From contig CAVSDL010000001.1 of assembly GCA_963726775.1 (NCBI GenBank), positions 992,001-1,056,000 of the forward strand: DNA of 64,000 nucleotides, read 5' to 3'. The position numbers were made by a program, and so were the translations under genes. Origin of the DNA: CAIWHR01 sp963726775. Its GTDB lineage: Bacteria > Pseudomonadota > Gammaproteobacteria > Burkholderiales > Casimicrobiaceae. Shown here piece after piece: positions 35,729 to 45,255 of this stretch; position 1 is the stretch's first letter; every line of letters begins with the position of its first letter. The notes under the pieces were generated by a model, which was not told the DNA's origin, did not search any database, and worked only from the letters and a program-made list of their open reading frames with translations.

Positions 35729-36802
35729 TTGAATTTCATCAAAGTTCTCATCCGGACAACATTGGGACTGGCGTTCACCCTGGCCGCACTGTCGAGCTCG
35801 GCCGCCGACTACCCCGCGCCCAAAGAGGGAGCCTGGGTAGTACGCGATTTCCGCTTTCATACGGGAGAAGTTCTGCCCGAACTGCGCCTCCATTACTCGA
35901 CCGTGGGCGCGCCGACCGGCGAACCGGTGCTGATCCTGCACGGCACGACCGGATCGGGCGCCGGGATGCTCGCTCCGGCTTTCGCCGGCGAACTCTTCGG
36001 TCCCGGGCAGCCGCTGGATGCCAGCCGCTACTACATCATCCTGCCGGACGCCATCGGTACCGGCAAATCGAGCAAGCCTTCGGACGGTTTGCGCGCAAGT
36101 TTTCCGAGGTACAACTACGACGACATGGTCGACGCCCAGTACCGGCTGGTCAAAGAGCACCTGGGCGTGCGCCACCTGCGCCTCGTGCTGGGGAATTCGA
36201 TGGGCGGCATGCAGACCTGGATCTGGGCCGAGAAATATCCTGATTTCATGGACGTTGCGGTACCGATGGCGTCGCTGCCGACGGAGATGTCCGGACGCAA
36301 CTGGATGATGCGTCGCTTGATCATCGACTCCATCCGCAGCGACCCGGAGTGGATGAACGGCAATTACGCCAAACAGCCGCGGAGCCTGCAGTTTGCCTCG
36401 GTCTACTACGGCATCGGCACCAATGGCGGGAACCAGGCACTCCACAAGACTGCCCCGACGCGCGACAAGGCCGACCAGTTGCTCGATCAACGGCTGGGCG
36501 CGCCGTTCCCCGGCGACGCCAACGACCACCTGTATCAGTGGGATTCGTCGCGCGACTACAATCCCTCTCCGGGACTGGAGCGCATCCGGGCAGTCCTGCT
36601 GGCGATCAACTCCGCGGACGACGAGCGCAATCCGCCGGAACTCGGCGTGCTGGACCGCGAGATAAAGCGCGTGAAGAACGGCCGCGTGGTGCTGATCCCC
36701 GCCAGCGACCGGACCGCCGGCCACGGAACCACCGCCCAGGCGCGATTCTGGAAGCAGGAGCTGGCGGACGTGTTGCAAGTCGCGCCGCACGGAGCGCAGT
36801 AG
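35729..36802 (+). CDS. secreted alpha/beta hydrolase (homoserine acetyltransferase-like)
   Basis: 357 residues from TTG with a strong AAGGAG site. Signal peptide LGLAFTLAALSSSAA. Hydrolase features: LILHGTTGSGAGML (oxyanion loop region), GNSMGGMQ nucleophile elbow with Ser at about residue 157, NSADDERNPPE with a candidate Asp, and AGHGTT with the catalytic His. The G-N-S-M-G-G elbow and overall layout resemble the MetX group, but a signal peptide argues for a periplasmic esterase or acyltransferase. Confidence 0.85.
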   Translation: MNFIKVLIRTTLGLAFTLAALSSSAADYPAPKEGAWVVRDFRFHTGEVLPELRLHYSTVGAPTGEPVLILHGTTGSGAGMLAPAFAGELFGPGQPLDASRYYIILPDAIGTGKSSKPSDGLRASFPRYNYDDMVDAQYRLVKEHLGVRHLRLVLGNSMGGMQTWIWAEKYPDFMDVAVPMASLPTEMSGRNWMMRRLIIDSIRSDPEWMNGNYAKQPRSLQFASVYYGIGTNGGNQALHKTAPTRDKADQLLDQRLGAPFPGDANDHLYQWDSSRDYNPSPGLERIRAVLLAINSADDERNPPELGVLDREIKRVKNGRVVLIPASDRTAGHGTTAQARFWKQELADVLQVAPHGAQ

Positions 36803-37013
36803 GCTCCCGGGCGACGTGGCGTCGTTATCGGCTCAAGTTGCGGTTGGATGAGAGGGATGGAACACCGCGTCGAGGCAAGCACATCCCGCGACCTTGTTCC
36901 CATTCGCGGGGCCCTGGCGCATCATTCGAGTCGAGCGCGATGAAACGCACCTGCGCATGGGGCGTTCGCGTGACCGCTCGACTGCAACGCCGGATTTGCA
37001 CGACAATACCAGC

Positions 37014-37538
37014 ATGCCTGCTCCCCAAGACTTTCCGCTCGAGGGCGGCTGCGACTGCCGCTACATCCGCTATCGGATGGAGACGCGCCCGCTATTCGTT
37101 CATTGCTGCCACTGCCGTTGGTGTCAACGGGAAACGGGGGCGTCCTTCGCGCTGAACGCCATGATCGAAGCCGACCGAGTCACCCTGCTCGGCGGAGCGC
37201 CGGAAGTCGTCGATACGCCGTCGGCGAGCGGCAAGGGCCAGATGATTGCGCGGTGTCCCCGATGCCGCATCGCCGTCTGGAGCAACTACGCCGGTGCCGG
37301 TCCCGCGATCCGATTCGTACGGGTGGGGACACTCGATCAGCCGGATTGCGCGCCGCCCGACATCCATATCTTCACGGCATCGAAGCAACCCTGGTTTGTC
37401 ATCCCGCCCGCTACGCCGTCGGTGACGGAATACTACGAACGCGAGAAGTACTGGCCGCCCGAGAGCCTGACGCGCAGGCGAGCCGTGCTGCCGCAGATCG
37501 AGGCATACCAGGCAGCGCGCCGCAACGAGCGGACCTAG
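37014..37538 (+). CDS. GFA-family zinc protein
   Basis: 174 residues: GGCDCRYIRYRM, CHCRWCQRETGASF, CPRCRIAVWSN, then FVRVGTLDQPDCAPPDIHIFTASKQPWF, typical of GFA proteins. A C-terminal extension of about 40 residues (YYEREKYWPPESLTRRRA) follows the domain, as in one known subgroup. The ATG was chosen because it directly precedes the domain; the frame is open upstream. Confidence 0.9.
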   Translation: MPAPQDFPLEGGCDCRYIRYRMETRPLFVHCCHCRWCQRETGASFALNAMIEADRVTLLGGAPEVVDTPSASGKGQMIARCPRCRIAVWSNYAGAGPAIRFVRVGTLDQPDCAPPDIHIFTASKQPWFVIPPATPSVTEYYEREKYWPPESLTRRRAVLPQIEAYQAARRNERT

Positions 37539-37560
37539 CCCTTTGTTCCAGCGGCGGCGC
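37535..37560 (+). repeat. possible attC relic (left arm)
   Basis: ACCTAGCCCTTTGTTCCAGC resembles GCCTAACCCGTCGTTCAACC. No R' partner was found. Confidence 0.3.
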
Positions 37561-37688
37561 TCGCGTTGCCCGGCGAGCCAGCGCGCCATTTGCCCAACGC
37601 GAATTCGTACGTCGTTTCCTGCGGAGCCAACCTCGGGCGTAATATGGTCCGACCCGCCCAATGACGAGCGGGACGCGGGGAGGAGTCC

Positions 37689-38081
37689 ATGAGGAACTCA
37701 CGGGAATTACTGGCAGGACGGCTTGTCGCTGCATTTTTCCTGGCAGCGGCCGTGGCACAGCCCGCGGTGGCGCAGGACAAGAAGGCCGCCACCACGCCGG
37801 AGCGGGCGTCGAAAGTCCTGGTCGACGACGATCGCGTGCGCGTCACGGAAAGCGTGTTCAAGCCGGGAGAGGTCAATCCGATGGTCTACCGCGACTACCG
37901 CATCACCCGGGTATTGCAGGGAAATGCCCCGGTCGTGCGCACGTACGCCGACGGCAGGATCGAAAAGTCCGAATGGAAGGAAGGCGCCGTGATCGTCTCG
38001 CCTGCAGGCCAAACGTCGACCAAGAACGTGGGCAACTCCGAGGTCGTCATCTACACGGTGACGCTGAAGCCGCAGAAGTAG
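37689..38081 (+). CDS. secreted cupin-like protein
   Basis: 130 residues with a signal peptide (LVAAFFLAAAVAQPAVA). The mature part is a short beta-barrel: KVLVDDDRVRVTESVFKPGE, YRITRVLQGNAPVVRTY, SEWKEGAVIVSPAG, VVIYTVTLK. No canonical cupin metal histidines are seen, so ligand binding is uncertain. GGGGAGGAG gives a strong ribosome binding site. Confidence 0.75.
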   Translation: MRNSRELLAGRLVAAFFLAAAVAQPAVAQDKKAATTPERASKVLVDDDRVRVTESVFKPGEVNPMVYRDYRITRVLQGNAPVVRTYADGRIEKSEWKEGAVIVSPAGQTSTKNVGNSEVVIYTVTLKPQK

Positions 38082-38293
38082 GAATCGGGGGGCAGATCGC
38101 CGACATGGTCCGCTACTGCGTGTCGCCGCGAGGTCCGGCATGTCGCGGTCTCTGCCTCCGAGGCGCCAGGTCGCAGCGCGACATGGGCGCGTTCGAGGGA
38201 CGCTCGGTTGGCGCGGACATCTCGCCTGCGGTGCTGCGAGCGCGTCGTGTGGTCGGCGATTGCTTCCTGCGTTAGACAGCATCCAACAGAGCA

Positions 38294-38764
38294 ATGTCCA
38301 CGTACACGGCCACCATTCGATGGGAGCGCGGCGACCGGCCGTTTGTCGACCAGCGATACAGCCGCGGTCATAGCTGGCATTTTGACGGCGGCGTCGTAGT
38401 TCCGGGCTCGTCGTCTCCGCATTCCGTTCCGCTGCCGTATTCGCGATTGAACGCGGTTGATCCGGAGGAAGCGTTTGTAGCTTCGCTGTCGAGCTGTCAC
38501 ATGCTCTGGTTTCTGTCGATCGCGGCGAAGCGCGGGTTCTGCGTCGACAGTTATGCTGACGATGCCGAGGGCGTCATGGCCAGGAACGATCTGGGCAAGT
38601 TCGCAATGACGCGGGTCACGCTCCGCCCAAGGACTGTTTTCGTCGGAAATCCGATACCCGCCCACGGCGACATCGAGGCGATGCATCACCAGGCCCACGC
38701 CGAATGCTTCATTGCCAATTCGGTGAAGACGGAGGTTTGCTGTGAGCCGATTTTCGCCGCCTGA
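38294..38764 (+). CDS. OsmC-family protein
   Basis: 156 residues: YTATIRWERG, the P-E-E-A-F-V-A-S-L-S-S-C-H-M-L-W motif with the first redox Cys at about residue 75, and a second Cys in AHAECFIANSV. This pair is the catalytic peroxidatic site of OsmC/Ohr proteins. Likely reduces organic hydroperoxides. Length and order of motifs fit a full OsmC domain. Confidence 0.9.
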   Translation: MSTYTATIRWERGDRPFVDQRYSRGHSWHFDGGVVVPGSSSPHSVPLPYSRLNAVDPEEAFVASLSSCHMLWFLSIAAKRGFCVDSYADDAEGVMARNDLGKFAMTRVTLRPRTVFVGNPIPAHGDIEAMHHQAHAECFIANSVKTEVCCEPIFAA

Positions 38765-38842
38765 ACCGGCGGTCATCGGCGAGGTTCCATCGACAGCACT
38801 CTGCGCTCGCCGCGATCCGCGGGTCGACCTGGTTCGTCAGCC
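38759..38842 (+). repeat. decayed attC
   Basis: GCCTGAA at 38759-38765, CCGGCGGTCATC, CGGGTCGACCTGGTTC and GTCAGCC at 38836-38842. 84 bp, the same length as the standard class. Confidence 0.5.
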
Positions 38843-38907
38843 TGCACGTCGACGAAAGTGCAGGGCGCTTTCTTAATCGCAAGCTTCTTTCACCCAAGGA
38901 GGTTGTC

Positions 38908-39468
38908 ATGACTGGGCTATCCGCGCTTTGGCTTCCCATCCTGCTGTCGTCGGTGATCGTATTCGTGGTGAGTTCCATCATCCACATGGCGCTACCGTGG
39001 CACAAGAGCGACTATCCGAAAGTGCCCGGCGAAGAGCGGGTCCGGGACGCGCTGCGCCCGCTCGCCATACCGCCGGGGGACTACTTCGTTCCGCGTCCGG
39101 CCGATTCCCGGGACATGAAATCGCCGGAGTTTGCCGCGAAGATGAATGAAGGCCCGGTTTTGGTGATCACGGTAATGCCGAACGGCCCCATCGCGATGGG
39201 GAAGAATCTTGCGCTCTGGTTCCTCTACTGCGCCGTCGTCGGGTTCGTTGCAGCATACGTGGCGGGACGCGCCTTGCCCCCCGGGGCGTTCTATCTTCGC
39301 GTGTTCCAGATCGTCGGTGCCTGCGCGTTCGCCGGCTACACCTTCGCCCTTTGGCAAATGTCGATCTGGTATCGCCGCGCGTGGAGCGCGACGATCAAAG
39401 CGACTGTCGATGGATTCATTTATGCGCTCCTGACCGCAGGCACGTTCGGCTGGCTGTGGCCAAGGTAG
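38908..39468 (+). CDS. conserved integral membrane protein
   Basis: 186 residues with a perfect AAGGAGG upstream. Helix 1 LWLPILLSSVIVFVVSSIIHM ends in HMALPWHKSDYPKVPGE, a conserved motif of this family; a soluble loop with YFVPRPADSRDMKSPEF follows; then three helices (NLALWFLYCAVVGFVAAYVAG, VFQIVGACAFAGYTFALWQM, ATVDGFIYALLTAGTFGWLW). Family is common in Proteobacteria and lacks a function. Confidence 0.82.
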   Translation: MTGLSALWLPILLSSVIVFVVSSIIHMALPWHKSDYPKVPGEERVRDALRPLAIPPGDYFVPRPADSRDMKSPEFAAKMNEGPVLVITVMPNGPIAMGKNLALWFLYCAVVGFVAAYVAGRALPPGAFYLRVFQIVGACAFAGYTFALWQMSIWYRRAWSATIKATVDGFIYALLTAGTFGWLWPR

Positions 39469-39709
39469 TGCCGGTCTCGCCGCGCAATCCGGCGGTCGTG
39501 CGCCGAACGATCGGGTGCTTCTTGCGAAGGCTGGTGCACGTGCGGCCGATATCGCTGTGACCACCGTTCGTGCGTCGAATTCTCGTTTCCCGGTCATCGA
39601 AGAAGTAATTTTCGGTTGCCCTTTCGCATCCGACGCTGCCGTTTACGAACGAGTTCTCCGTGCGGCGGCAGTGTTGTGGCCTCTAACACTCAATTAGGAC
39701 CCGGGGCGC
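39469..39709. other. intergenic, no gene seen
   Basis: 241 bases. A short + frame exists but has no start context or recognisable content. Confidence 0.5.
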
Positions 39710-40078
39710 ATGCCGGTCGTTACGGTCGAGATTGTCGCGGACGCGGATCACGCGCTCGAACACGATCTCGCGCAGGCGCTTGCCGACGCTGTCGGCCGCA
39801 CGCTCAACTCGCTACCGGGTCAAACGTGGGTTCGCCTCCGGGCGCTGGGACGCGACTGCTATGCGGAAAACGAATCCCCGGTCGACAGCGCCGAAATGCC
39901 GGTTTTCGTCACCGTGCTCGAACGGCAGCCCCCTTCCGGCGCGGAACAGCAGGCCGAAATCACGGCACTCACTCGGGCCATCGCGCACGTCACCGGTCGT
40001 CCTGCGGCACGTGTCCACGTCGAATACGCGCCGGCCGCGGCGGGTCGGGTTTCCTTTGGCGGCAAGCTCGTTCGATGA
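39710..40078 (+). CDS. tautomerase-family protein
   Basis: 122 residues. Begins Met-Pro (PVVTVEIV), which leaves the catalytic N-terminal proline of the 4-oxalocrotonate tautomerase/MIF superfamily after Met removal. Two beta-alpha-beta units: LAQAL ADAVGRTLNS and TALTRAIAHVTGRPAARVHVEY. Substrate unknown. Confidence 0.75.
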   Translation: MPVVTVEIVADADHALEHDLAQALADAVGRTLNSLPGQTWVRLRALGRDCYAENESPVDSAEMPVFVTVLERQPPSGAEQQAEITALTRAIAHVTGRPAARVHVEYAPAAAGRVSFGGKLVR

Positions 40079-40336
40079 GCGCCCCGATGGTCTTTGCAAC
40101 GGCCATTCGGGCATCCCGCTTGTTGTGCCCGGCTCTGGCCCATCCGCCCGCGTTGCCGGTTACTCGCAACGCCCCCCGCCCGGGAGTCTGCGCCCTTGGC
40201 TGCCGCTCATGTCGAACGTTTGGCTCCTAAATTCTTCGCGGCACGCATTGGAATGGCCCGGACCGAGCGATAATCCCGCGGTCTCCGGTCCCATCCGAAG
40301 GCCCAGTTTCACTCCATTGGCAAACCGGAGACATCG
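40079..40336. other. intergenic, no gene seen
   Basis: 258 bases with no credible frame. The ATG of the next gene is preceded by CCGGAGAC. Confidence 0.5.
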
Positions 40337-40543
40337 ATGAACGAGGAAGCATTCAATCTGAGCATACGCAAATTCCTGAAGACGGTGGGCGTCAATTCCC
40401 AGCGCGAAATCGAACAGGCCGTGGCGAAGGCCATTGCGTCCGGCGCCATCGCAGGTACGGAAACTCTGCCGGCAAGAGTGACGCTCGAGGTTACCGGGAT
40501 AAGACTGAACGTCAAATTCGACGGGGATATCGATCTGCAGTGA
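40337..40543 (+). CDS. DUF6494 family protein
   Basis: 68 residues, whole-length match to the pattern I know for this family: MNEEAFNLSIRKFLKTVGVNSQREIEQAVAKA then TLPARVTLEVTGI and VKFDGDIDL. A helical N-terminal half and a two-stranded C-terminal half. Function unknown. Confidence 0.85.
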   Translation: MNEEAFNLSIRKFLKTVGVNSQREIEQAVAKAIASGAIAGTETLPARVTLEVTGIRLNVKFDGDIDLQ

Positions 40544-40560
40544 GCTCGAAGCCCGGAGCG

Positions 40561-40602
40561 GCCTGACCCGTCGTGCGTCGCAAGGCCGTTGACATCGGCG
40601 AC
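40561..40602 (+). repeat. possible attC relic
   Basis: GCCTGACCCGTCGTGCG and CAAGGCCGTTGACATC resemble the two halves of an attC with the apex deleted. No R' box. Confidence 0.3.
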
Positions 40603-40720
40603 GCGCCGCCGGCAATCAGCCGTTGCCCTTTCGCGCCATGACGCGAATGTCGATGCGCGCCGGCGGCAAGACGGGAATCAATGCGACGATCTGCCGCCAC
40701 AATTCGGAAGGAGGAGACCA

Positions 40721-41815
40721 TTGACACATTCCAGGCTCACGCTCAGGAGCGTTCGTGCACGGCCGGTATCTGTGCCGTTGAGGCGGCCGGTAGTTTCGCG
40801 CGTCGGCTTGTTCCGCGAATGGCCGCTCATTCTCATCGATCTCCATACCGAAGAAGGCATCGTGGGCCGCGCCTACCTCGAGCCCTACCTCAAGAACTCT
40901 GCGCGCTACATTGTCCCTGCGATTCAAGATCTGGCGGAAACGGCGAAAGGCCAGCGCGTTGCGCCTTTCGACGCTTTTCGAAGAGGGATCGGCTCGCTGC
41001 ACCTGGTGGGCCGGGAAGGCGTCTCGATGATCGCCATCGCCGGGCTCGACATGGCCGCGTGGGATGCGCTGGCGAAGGCCGCGGAAATGCCTCTCGCAGA
41101 ATATCTTGGCGGGACCATTGGTCCGGTACCGGCCTACAACAGCAACGGACTATGGCTCACGCCGCTCGAAGCGCTGGGCACCGAATCCGCGGAGCTCGTT
41201 GACGAAGGAAATTTCTCGGCTCTCAAGCTTCGGCTAGGACGAGACAAATTGAGCGACGATATCGCGGCCATTGCCGCCGTTCGCGAGGCTGTCGGGCCCG
41301 AGGTCAAGCTGATGTGCGACTTCAACCAGGGGCTGTCTCTGGGGGACGCGCTGGTCCGGTGCCACGCCCTTGATGATCAGGGCCTCTACTGGTTCGAAGA
41401 GCCCATCGCCTACGACAACATTCCCGGCTACGCGCAACTCGCGCGCGAGCTCAAGACCCCGCTGCAGCTTGGGGAGAACTTCTACGGTCCCAGGCTGTTG
41501 TATCAGGCGGTGCTTGCGGGTGCCGGCGACTACGTCATGCCGGACATGATGCGAATCGGCGGTGTCAGCGGATGGCTACGCGCGGCCGCGATCACAGGCG
41601 CCGCCGGCATCCCCATGTCGACGCACCTGTACCCCGAGATCGCTGCGCACCTCATGCGCGTTACCGACACGGCGCACTGGCTAGAATGGCAGAACTGGGC
41701 GGATCCTGTTCTCGTGGAGCCGTTCAAGCTCGAGAATGGCTTCCTGACCGTTCCCGATAAGCCGGGCCAGGGAATCGAATGGGACGAGAAGGCGGTTGCG
41801 AAGTTCGCGTATTGA
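40721..41815 (+). CDS. mandelate racemase/muconate lactonizing enzyme-family protein
   Basis: 364 residues from TTG preceded by GGAAGGAGGAGACCA. Enolase superfamily: N-terminal capping domain, then the barrel with SALKLRLG (Lys), LMCDFNQG (metal Asp), WFEEPI (metal Glu), QLGENFY (metal Glu), PDMMRIGGVSG and STHLYPE (His). Acid-sugar dehydratase or racemase are both possible. A longer frame upstream lacks a good start. Confidence 0.88.
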   Translation: MTHSRLTLRSVRARPVSVPLRRPVVSRVGLFREWPLILIDLHTEEGIVGRAYLEPYLKNSARYIVPAIQDLAETAKGQRVAPFDAFRRGIGSLHLVGREGVSMIAIAGLDMAAWDALAKAAEMPLAEYLGGTIGPVPAYNSNGLWLTPLEALGTESAELVDEGNFSALKLRLGRDKLSDDIAAIAAVREAVGPEVKLMCDFNQGLSLGDALVRCHALDDQGLYWFEEPIAYDNIPGYAQLARELKTPLQLGENFYGPRLLYQAVLAGAGDYVMPDMMRIGGVSGWLRAAAITGAAGIPMSTHLYPEIAAHLMRVTDTAHWLEWQNWADPVLVEPFKLENGFLTVPDKPGQGIEWDEKAVAKFAY

Positions 41816-41912
41816 TGGGAATGCCGGCCCGCCCGATTCGCGTCCAGACGGGTTGCCTCAACGGACATCCTCGGACCGATGTACCTCAGCCCCAAGACCA
41901 GGCGTCTCCAGA

Positions 41913-42410
41913 ATGAATGTCTCGCTTCAGGCGATTTGCAGAGCGGATCTCCAGGTTCTTGCCAACGCGGGGCTGCCCGATGGGGTTGTTGCGAGAATGG
42001 CTGACGACGCGCTGCCACCCGCCTTTGTCGCGCAACGCTCCCTGACTCAGCTCCAGGAGGGTAAGGAGGGGTACTGGTGCAGTACGTTTTATATCGTCAG
42101 AACTTCGGACAATTGGGTTGTCGGCAGTTGCGGGTTCAAGGATGCTCCGTCGCACGGACGAGTCGAGATTGGCTACGGCGTTGCACCCGCATTTCGAAAC
42201 CAGGGGCTCGCAACACTTGCGATATGCGAGTTGCTCCGCCTGGCCTTCGCAACGGAAGCCGTAAACGAGGTACTTGCCCAAGTCAACCCTGCCAATGCGT
42301 CGTCGACCCGCGTTGTGCAGAAGCTCCGCTTCGTCAGGGGCGAGGCGGCAGCCGACGCCGATGGCGAACTGCTTGTGCAGTGGATCTTGCGAAAGCCGCC
42401 GAGAACATGA
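41913..42410 (+). CDS. GNAT family N-acetyltransferase
   Basis: 165 residues. Motifs: FYIVRTSDNWVVGSCGFKDAPSHGRVEIGYGVAPAFRNQGLATLAICELLRLAF (R-N-Q-G-L-A loop) and VLAQVNPANASSTRVVQKLRF. RimJ/RimL-like small-molecule or protein acetyltransferase; substrate unknown. The ATG is the one closest to the domain. Confidence 0.88.
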   Translation: MNVSLQAICRADLQVLANAGLPDGVVARMADDALPPAFVAQRSLTQLQEGKEGYWCSTFYIVRTSDNWVVGSCGFKDAPSHGRVEIGYGVAPAFRNQGLATLAICELLRLAFATEAVNEVLAQVNPANASSTRVVQKLRFVRGEAAADADGELLVQWILRKPPRT

Positions 42411-42504
42411 ATCGGGCGGACGCCTGGCGGCGCCGCATTGCCAAAACGTCGGGCCTGCGCTTTGCGGCAGAGGCAATGCAACGCGTCACGAAACAGGAGG
42501 CTCC

Positions 42505-42801
42505 ATGGCGGCGTATCTCGTAGTTGATATTGAAATCACCGATCCGGAGGTTTTCGAGGAGTACAGGAAGGCGGTTTCCTCCACCATCGCGTCATTTGGC
42601 GGCCGCTATCTGGCCCGCGGCGGGAAGACCGAGGTGCTGGAAGGTCAATGGGCCCCGCGGCGGCTTGTCATTCTCGAATTTCCAACCATGGCACGATTGA
42701 AGGAATGGTATGACTCTCCGGGCTACGCACCTCTTCTTGCCTTGCGCAAGAGATCTGCGTCGTCGAATCTCGTCATTACCGAAGGAATCCCGGCGGATTG
42801 A
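42505..42801 (+). CDS. DUF1330 family protein
   Basis: 98 residues with AGGAGG upstream: AAYLVVDIEITDPEVFEEYRKAV, FGGRYLARGGKTEVLEGQWAPRRLVILEFPTMARLKEWYDSPGYAPLLALR. The complete DUF1330 dimeric alpha/beta-barrel pattern. No assigned activity. Confidence 0.92.
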   Translation: MAAYLVVDIEITDPEVFEEYRKAVSSTIASFGGRYLARGGKTEVLEGQWAPRRLVILEFPTMARLKEWYDSPGYAPLLALRKRSASSNLVITEGIPAD

Positions 42802-43023
42802 TGACGAGCATGCTCCGGGCGTGCGACCTCCCCGAGGGCGGGCGGCGCCTGGCTGGAACGGACGCCCGGAAGCAGATTACCATTGCTTTCGCGGACCCCC
42901 GGAACCGGGTCGCTCGACCCATTCCGGAGCGGTCCACGTTGTTTCGAAGGGCAGGCACAGTTGGAGGCCGGTGCCTTGGCCGGGTTTGTTTCAATGGCCT
43001 CGATCGCGGGAAGGAGAATCGCC

Positions 43024-43317
43024 ATGGCAACGTACATCGTACTGTCGAATTTCACGGATCAGGGCGTTCGCAGCGTCAAGGAAACGACCAAGAGAGCAGA
43101 TGCCGTCAAGGAAATGGCATCAAAATTCGGTGTCACGGTGAAGGACCTCTACTGGACTTTGGGGAGTTACGACGTCGTTGCGATTTTCGAAGCTCCCGAC
43201 GAGGCATCCATTACCGCGTTCGGACTGGCGATCGCCGCGGGTGGGAATATACGAACCCAGACGTTGCGCGCATTTTCCAAGGAAGAGATGGGTGGAATTC
43301 TCCGCAAGCTCGGGTAG
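43024..43317 (+). CDS. GYD-domain protein
   Basis: 97 residues: TYIVLSNFTDQGVRSVKETTKRADAVKEMASKFGVTVKDLYWTLGSYDVVAIFEAPD. G-S-Y-D replaces the eponymous G-x-Y-D. Small dimeric barrel, often near DUF1330-like genes. AAGGAGAATCGCC precedes the ATG. Confidence 0.92.
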   Translation: MATYIVLSNFTDQGVRSVKETTKRADAVKEMASKFGVTVKDLYWTLGSYDVVAIFEAPDEASITAFGLAIAAGGNIRTQTLRAFSKEEMGGILRKLG

Positions 43318-43686
43318 CGGAAAGGACGGCGTTAGCTCAACTTGACGCGTGGGGGACGTGCCGCAGCGGGCGTGTCCCTCCTCCCACGCCTCAAGCCGCC
43401 TCGTGGCTCGACGGCTGCGCACCGATGAGTTCGATGAATCTCGGCCGCGCCGACCGCCGGATAGGAGTGTGCGTGTTGCCCCGCCGCAATTGTTTCGCAA
43501 TTGCGCCAGACCGGCTGCATTCCTCGCTCCTGCCGATCTCGAAGAGCTTGCTTACCCTCTTTGCAATATCGAAGTGATGTGGCGCAGCCCCGCGGACACG
43601 AACCGGCATGTTCCGTGGTGCGCTATCGACGCAAGCCGCTGCGGGCGGCGAAGCCAATCGGCCGGTCTCGCGGGTCGCATCTTCCG
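43318..43686. other. 369-base gap with no recognisable gene
   Basis: Frames of about 90-110 codons are open on both strands but carry no motif, no ribosome binding site and no family resemblance. No clear attC relic was found. Confidence 0.5.
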
Positions 43687-44562
43687 ATGAATGGCGACGC
43701 GGTTCCCGAGCATTCCGCTTTCGTGTGCCCGTCCTGCGCCACCGAATCCGTCGGCCGCTTTTGCAGGAATTGCGGCGAGCGGAAGCTCGGATCGGAAGAT
43801 CGGTCGATTCGGCACTACCTCGACATGCTCGTCGATTTTCTGACCCATTTCGACTCCAAGGGCTATCGCACCCTGTGGTTGCTCGTCACCAGGCCGGGAT
43901 TCCTCAGCGCCGAGCAGTTGCGCGGAAGCAGAGTCGGATATCTGAAGCCGCTGTCGCTATTCATATCCATCAACATCGCCTACTACTTCTCGATTGCGCT
44001 CTTCGGCGCCAATACGTTCACGACGCCGCTGGACCTGCAGCTTCACATGAACGATTACTATCCTGCCTACGCGAAACACCAGGTCGAACGGAAATTGGAG
44101 CATGAGCACGTCAGCTACGCTGCGCTCGAGTCGAAGTACAACGAAAAGGCCGGAGTCCTTTCAAGGACACTGATCTTTCTGTTCATTCCCATCTACGCCG
44201 TCGTCTTCCATGCGTCGTTCTTCAGGCGCAGAAAATACTTCGTAGAGCATCTCGTGGTCGCTACGCACTTCTGGTCCGTCGTTCTGGTGTTGCTGACGGC
44301 GATTGTTCCCGCCATTGCGGTCTTGCCCATGTGGTGGTACGGCCTGCCAAGCCTGACGGCGGCGTACGCAGCCAATGACGCACTTATTTCGCTCTTTGTT
44401 CAAGCCTGCGTCGCGGCCTATCTGGTCGCCATGCTGCGCCGCGTCTATGGTGCTCCGTGGTGGTATTGCACGACGATTTCGCTATTGATTGCGTGGTCGT
44501 TTTTCCATATCGTGTGGTTGTACCGCTTGGTACTGTTTGCGATAACCCTGCGCGCGGTCTAG
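43687..44562 (+). CDS. DUF3667 family membrane protein
   Basis: 291 residues. N-terminal zinc ribbon CPSCATESVGRFCRNCGE (residues 15-32), then the DUF3667 region with LDMLVDFLTHFDSKGYRTLWLLVTRPGFL, followed by at least five membrane helices. A soluble loop between helices 1 and 2 is rich in charged residues. Family function unknown. Confidence 0.88.
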   Translation: MNGDAVPEHSAFVCPSCATESVGRFCRNCGERKLGSEDRSIRHYLDMLVDFLTHFDSKGYRTLWLLVTRPGFLSAEQLRGSRVGYLKPLSLFISINIAYYFSIALFGANTFTTPLDLQLHMNDYYPAYAKHQVERKLEHEHVSYAALESKYNEKAGVLSRTLIFLFIPIYAVVFHASFFRRRKYFVEHLVVATHFWSVVLVLLTAIVPAIAVLPMWWYGLPSLTAAYAANDALISLFVQACVAAYLVAMLRRVYGAPWWYCTTISLLIAWSFFHIVWLYRLVLFAITLRAV

Positions 44563-44733
44563 CCGGGGCCCGATGGTGGTCCGTCACGCTTTGATCGACG
44601 CCCGTGGAGGATACGGCAACCCGGCGCGGCGACGAGCGCGGACGTGCTGATGGCCGTGGCAACCAACGGTGTCGACGACTGCCCCTGCTTCACAGCGCGA
44701 CGCCGGCAGGACGATTTGCACTAGGGAGTGCGC

Positions 44734-45255
44734 ATGCGCCGCATCGAGGCCGACGGTTTCACGCTGGAACCGCAAACCGCTGCGCACGCCGAGGAGATGT
44801 TCGTGGTGCTCAGCGATCCGGCGATCTACGAATTCGAGAACGAACCGCCGCCGTCCCTCGAGTGGTTGCGCACGCGCTTCATGAAGCTCGAAACGAGAAC
44901 GTCTGCGGATGGACAGGAGCAGTGGCTCAACTGGGTCATTCGCCTTCCGACATCCCGGCTCATCGGCTATGTTCAGAGCACGGTGATCCCGAATGGCCCG
45001 GCGGCGATCGCCTACGAGCTGTCGAGCGCCTACTGGGGGCGAGGGTTCGGGTACCAAGCCACGACAGCAATGATCCGCGAGCTCGTCGGCCATTATCATG
45101 TGCACGAACTCTCGGCCGTGCTGAAGCGCGCCAATGTCCGCTCTCGCCGCATGCTCCTGCGTCTCGGCTTTTCGCTCGCCTCCCCCGGGGCGCACGCGGA
45201 GCACCAGATCGAGCCGGACGAAATGCTGATGCTTTGCCAGCTGGCGCGTACATGA
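44734..45255 (+). CDS. GNAT family N-acetyltransferase (RimJ/RimL type)
   Basis: 173 residues: IEADGFTLEPQTAAHAEEMF, LSDPAIYEFENEPPPSLEWLRTRF (typical RimJ-type N-terminus), PAAIAYELSSAYWGRGFGYQATTAMIREL (R-G-F-G-Y) and LKRANVRSRRMLLRLGFS. The end overlaps the next gene by ATGA. Confidence 0.9.
   Translation: MRRIEADGFTLEPQTAAHAEEMFVVLSDPAIYEFENEPPPSLEWLRTRFMKLETRTSADGQEQWLNWVIRLPTSRLIGYVQSTVIPNGPAAIAYELSSAYWGRGFGYQATTAMIRELVGHYHVHELSAVLKRANVRSRRMLLRLGFSLASPGAHAEHQIEPDEMLMLCQLART

Noticed and set aside
39515..39697. A 60-codon + frame after the membrane protein gene at 38908
   Set aside because: No ribosome binding site, no resemblance to any family and ordinary open-frame length for this GC content.
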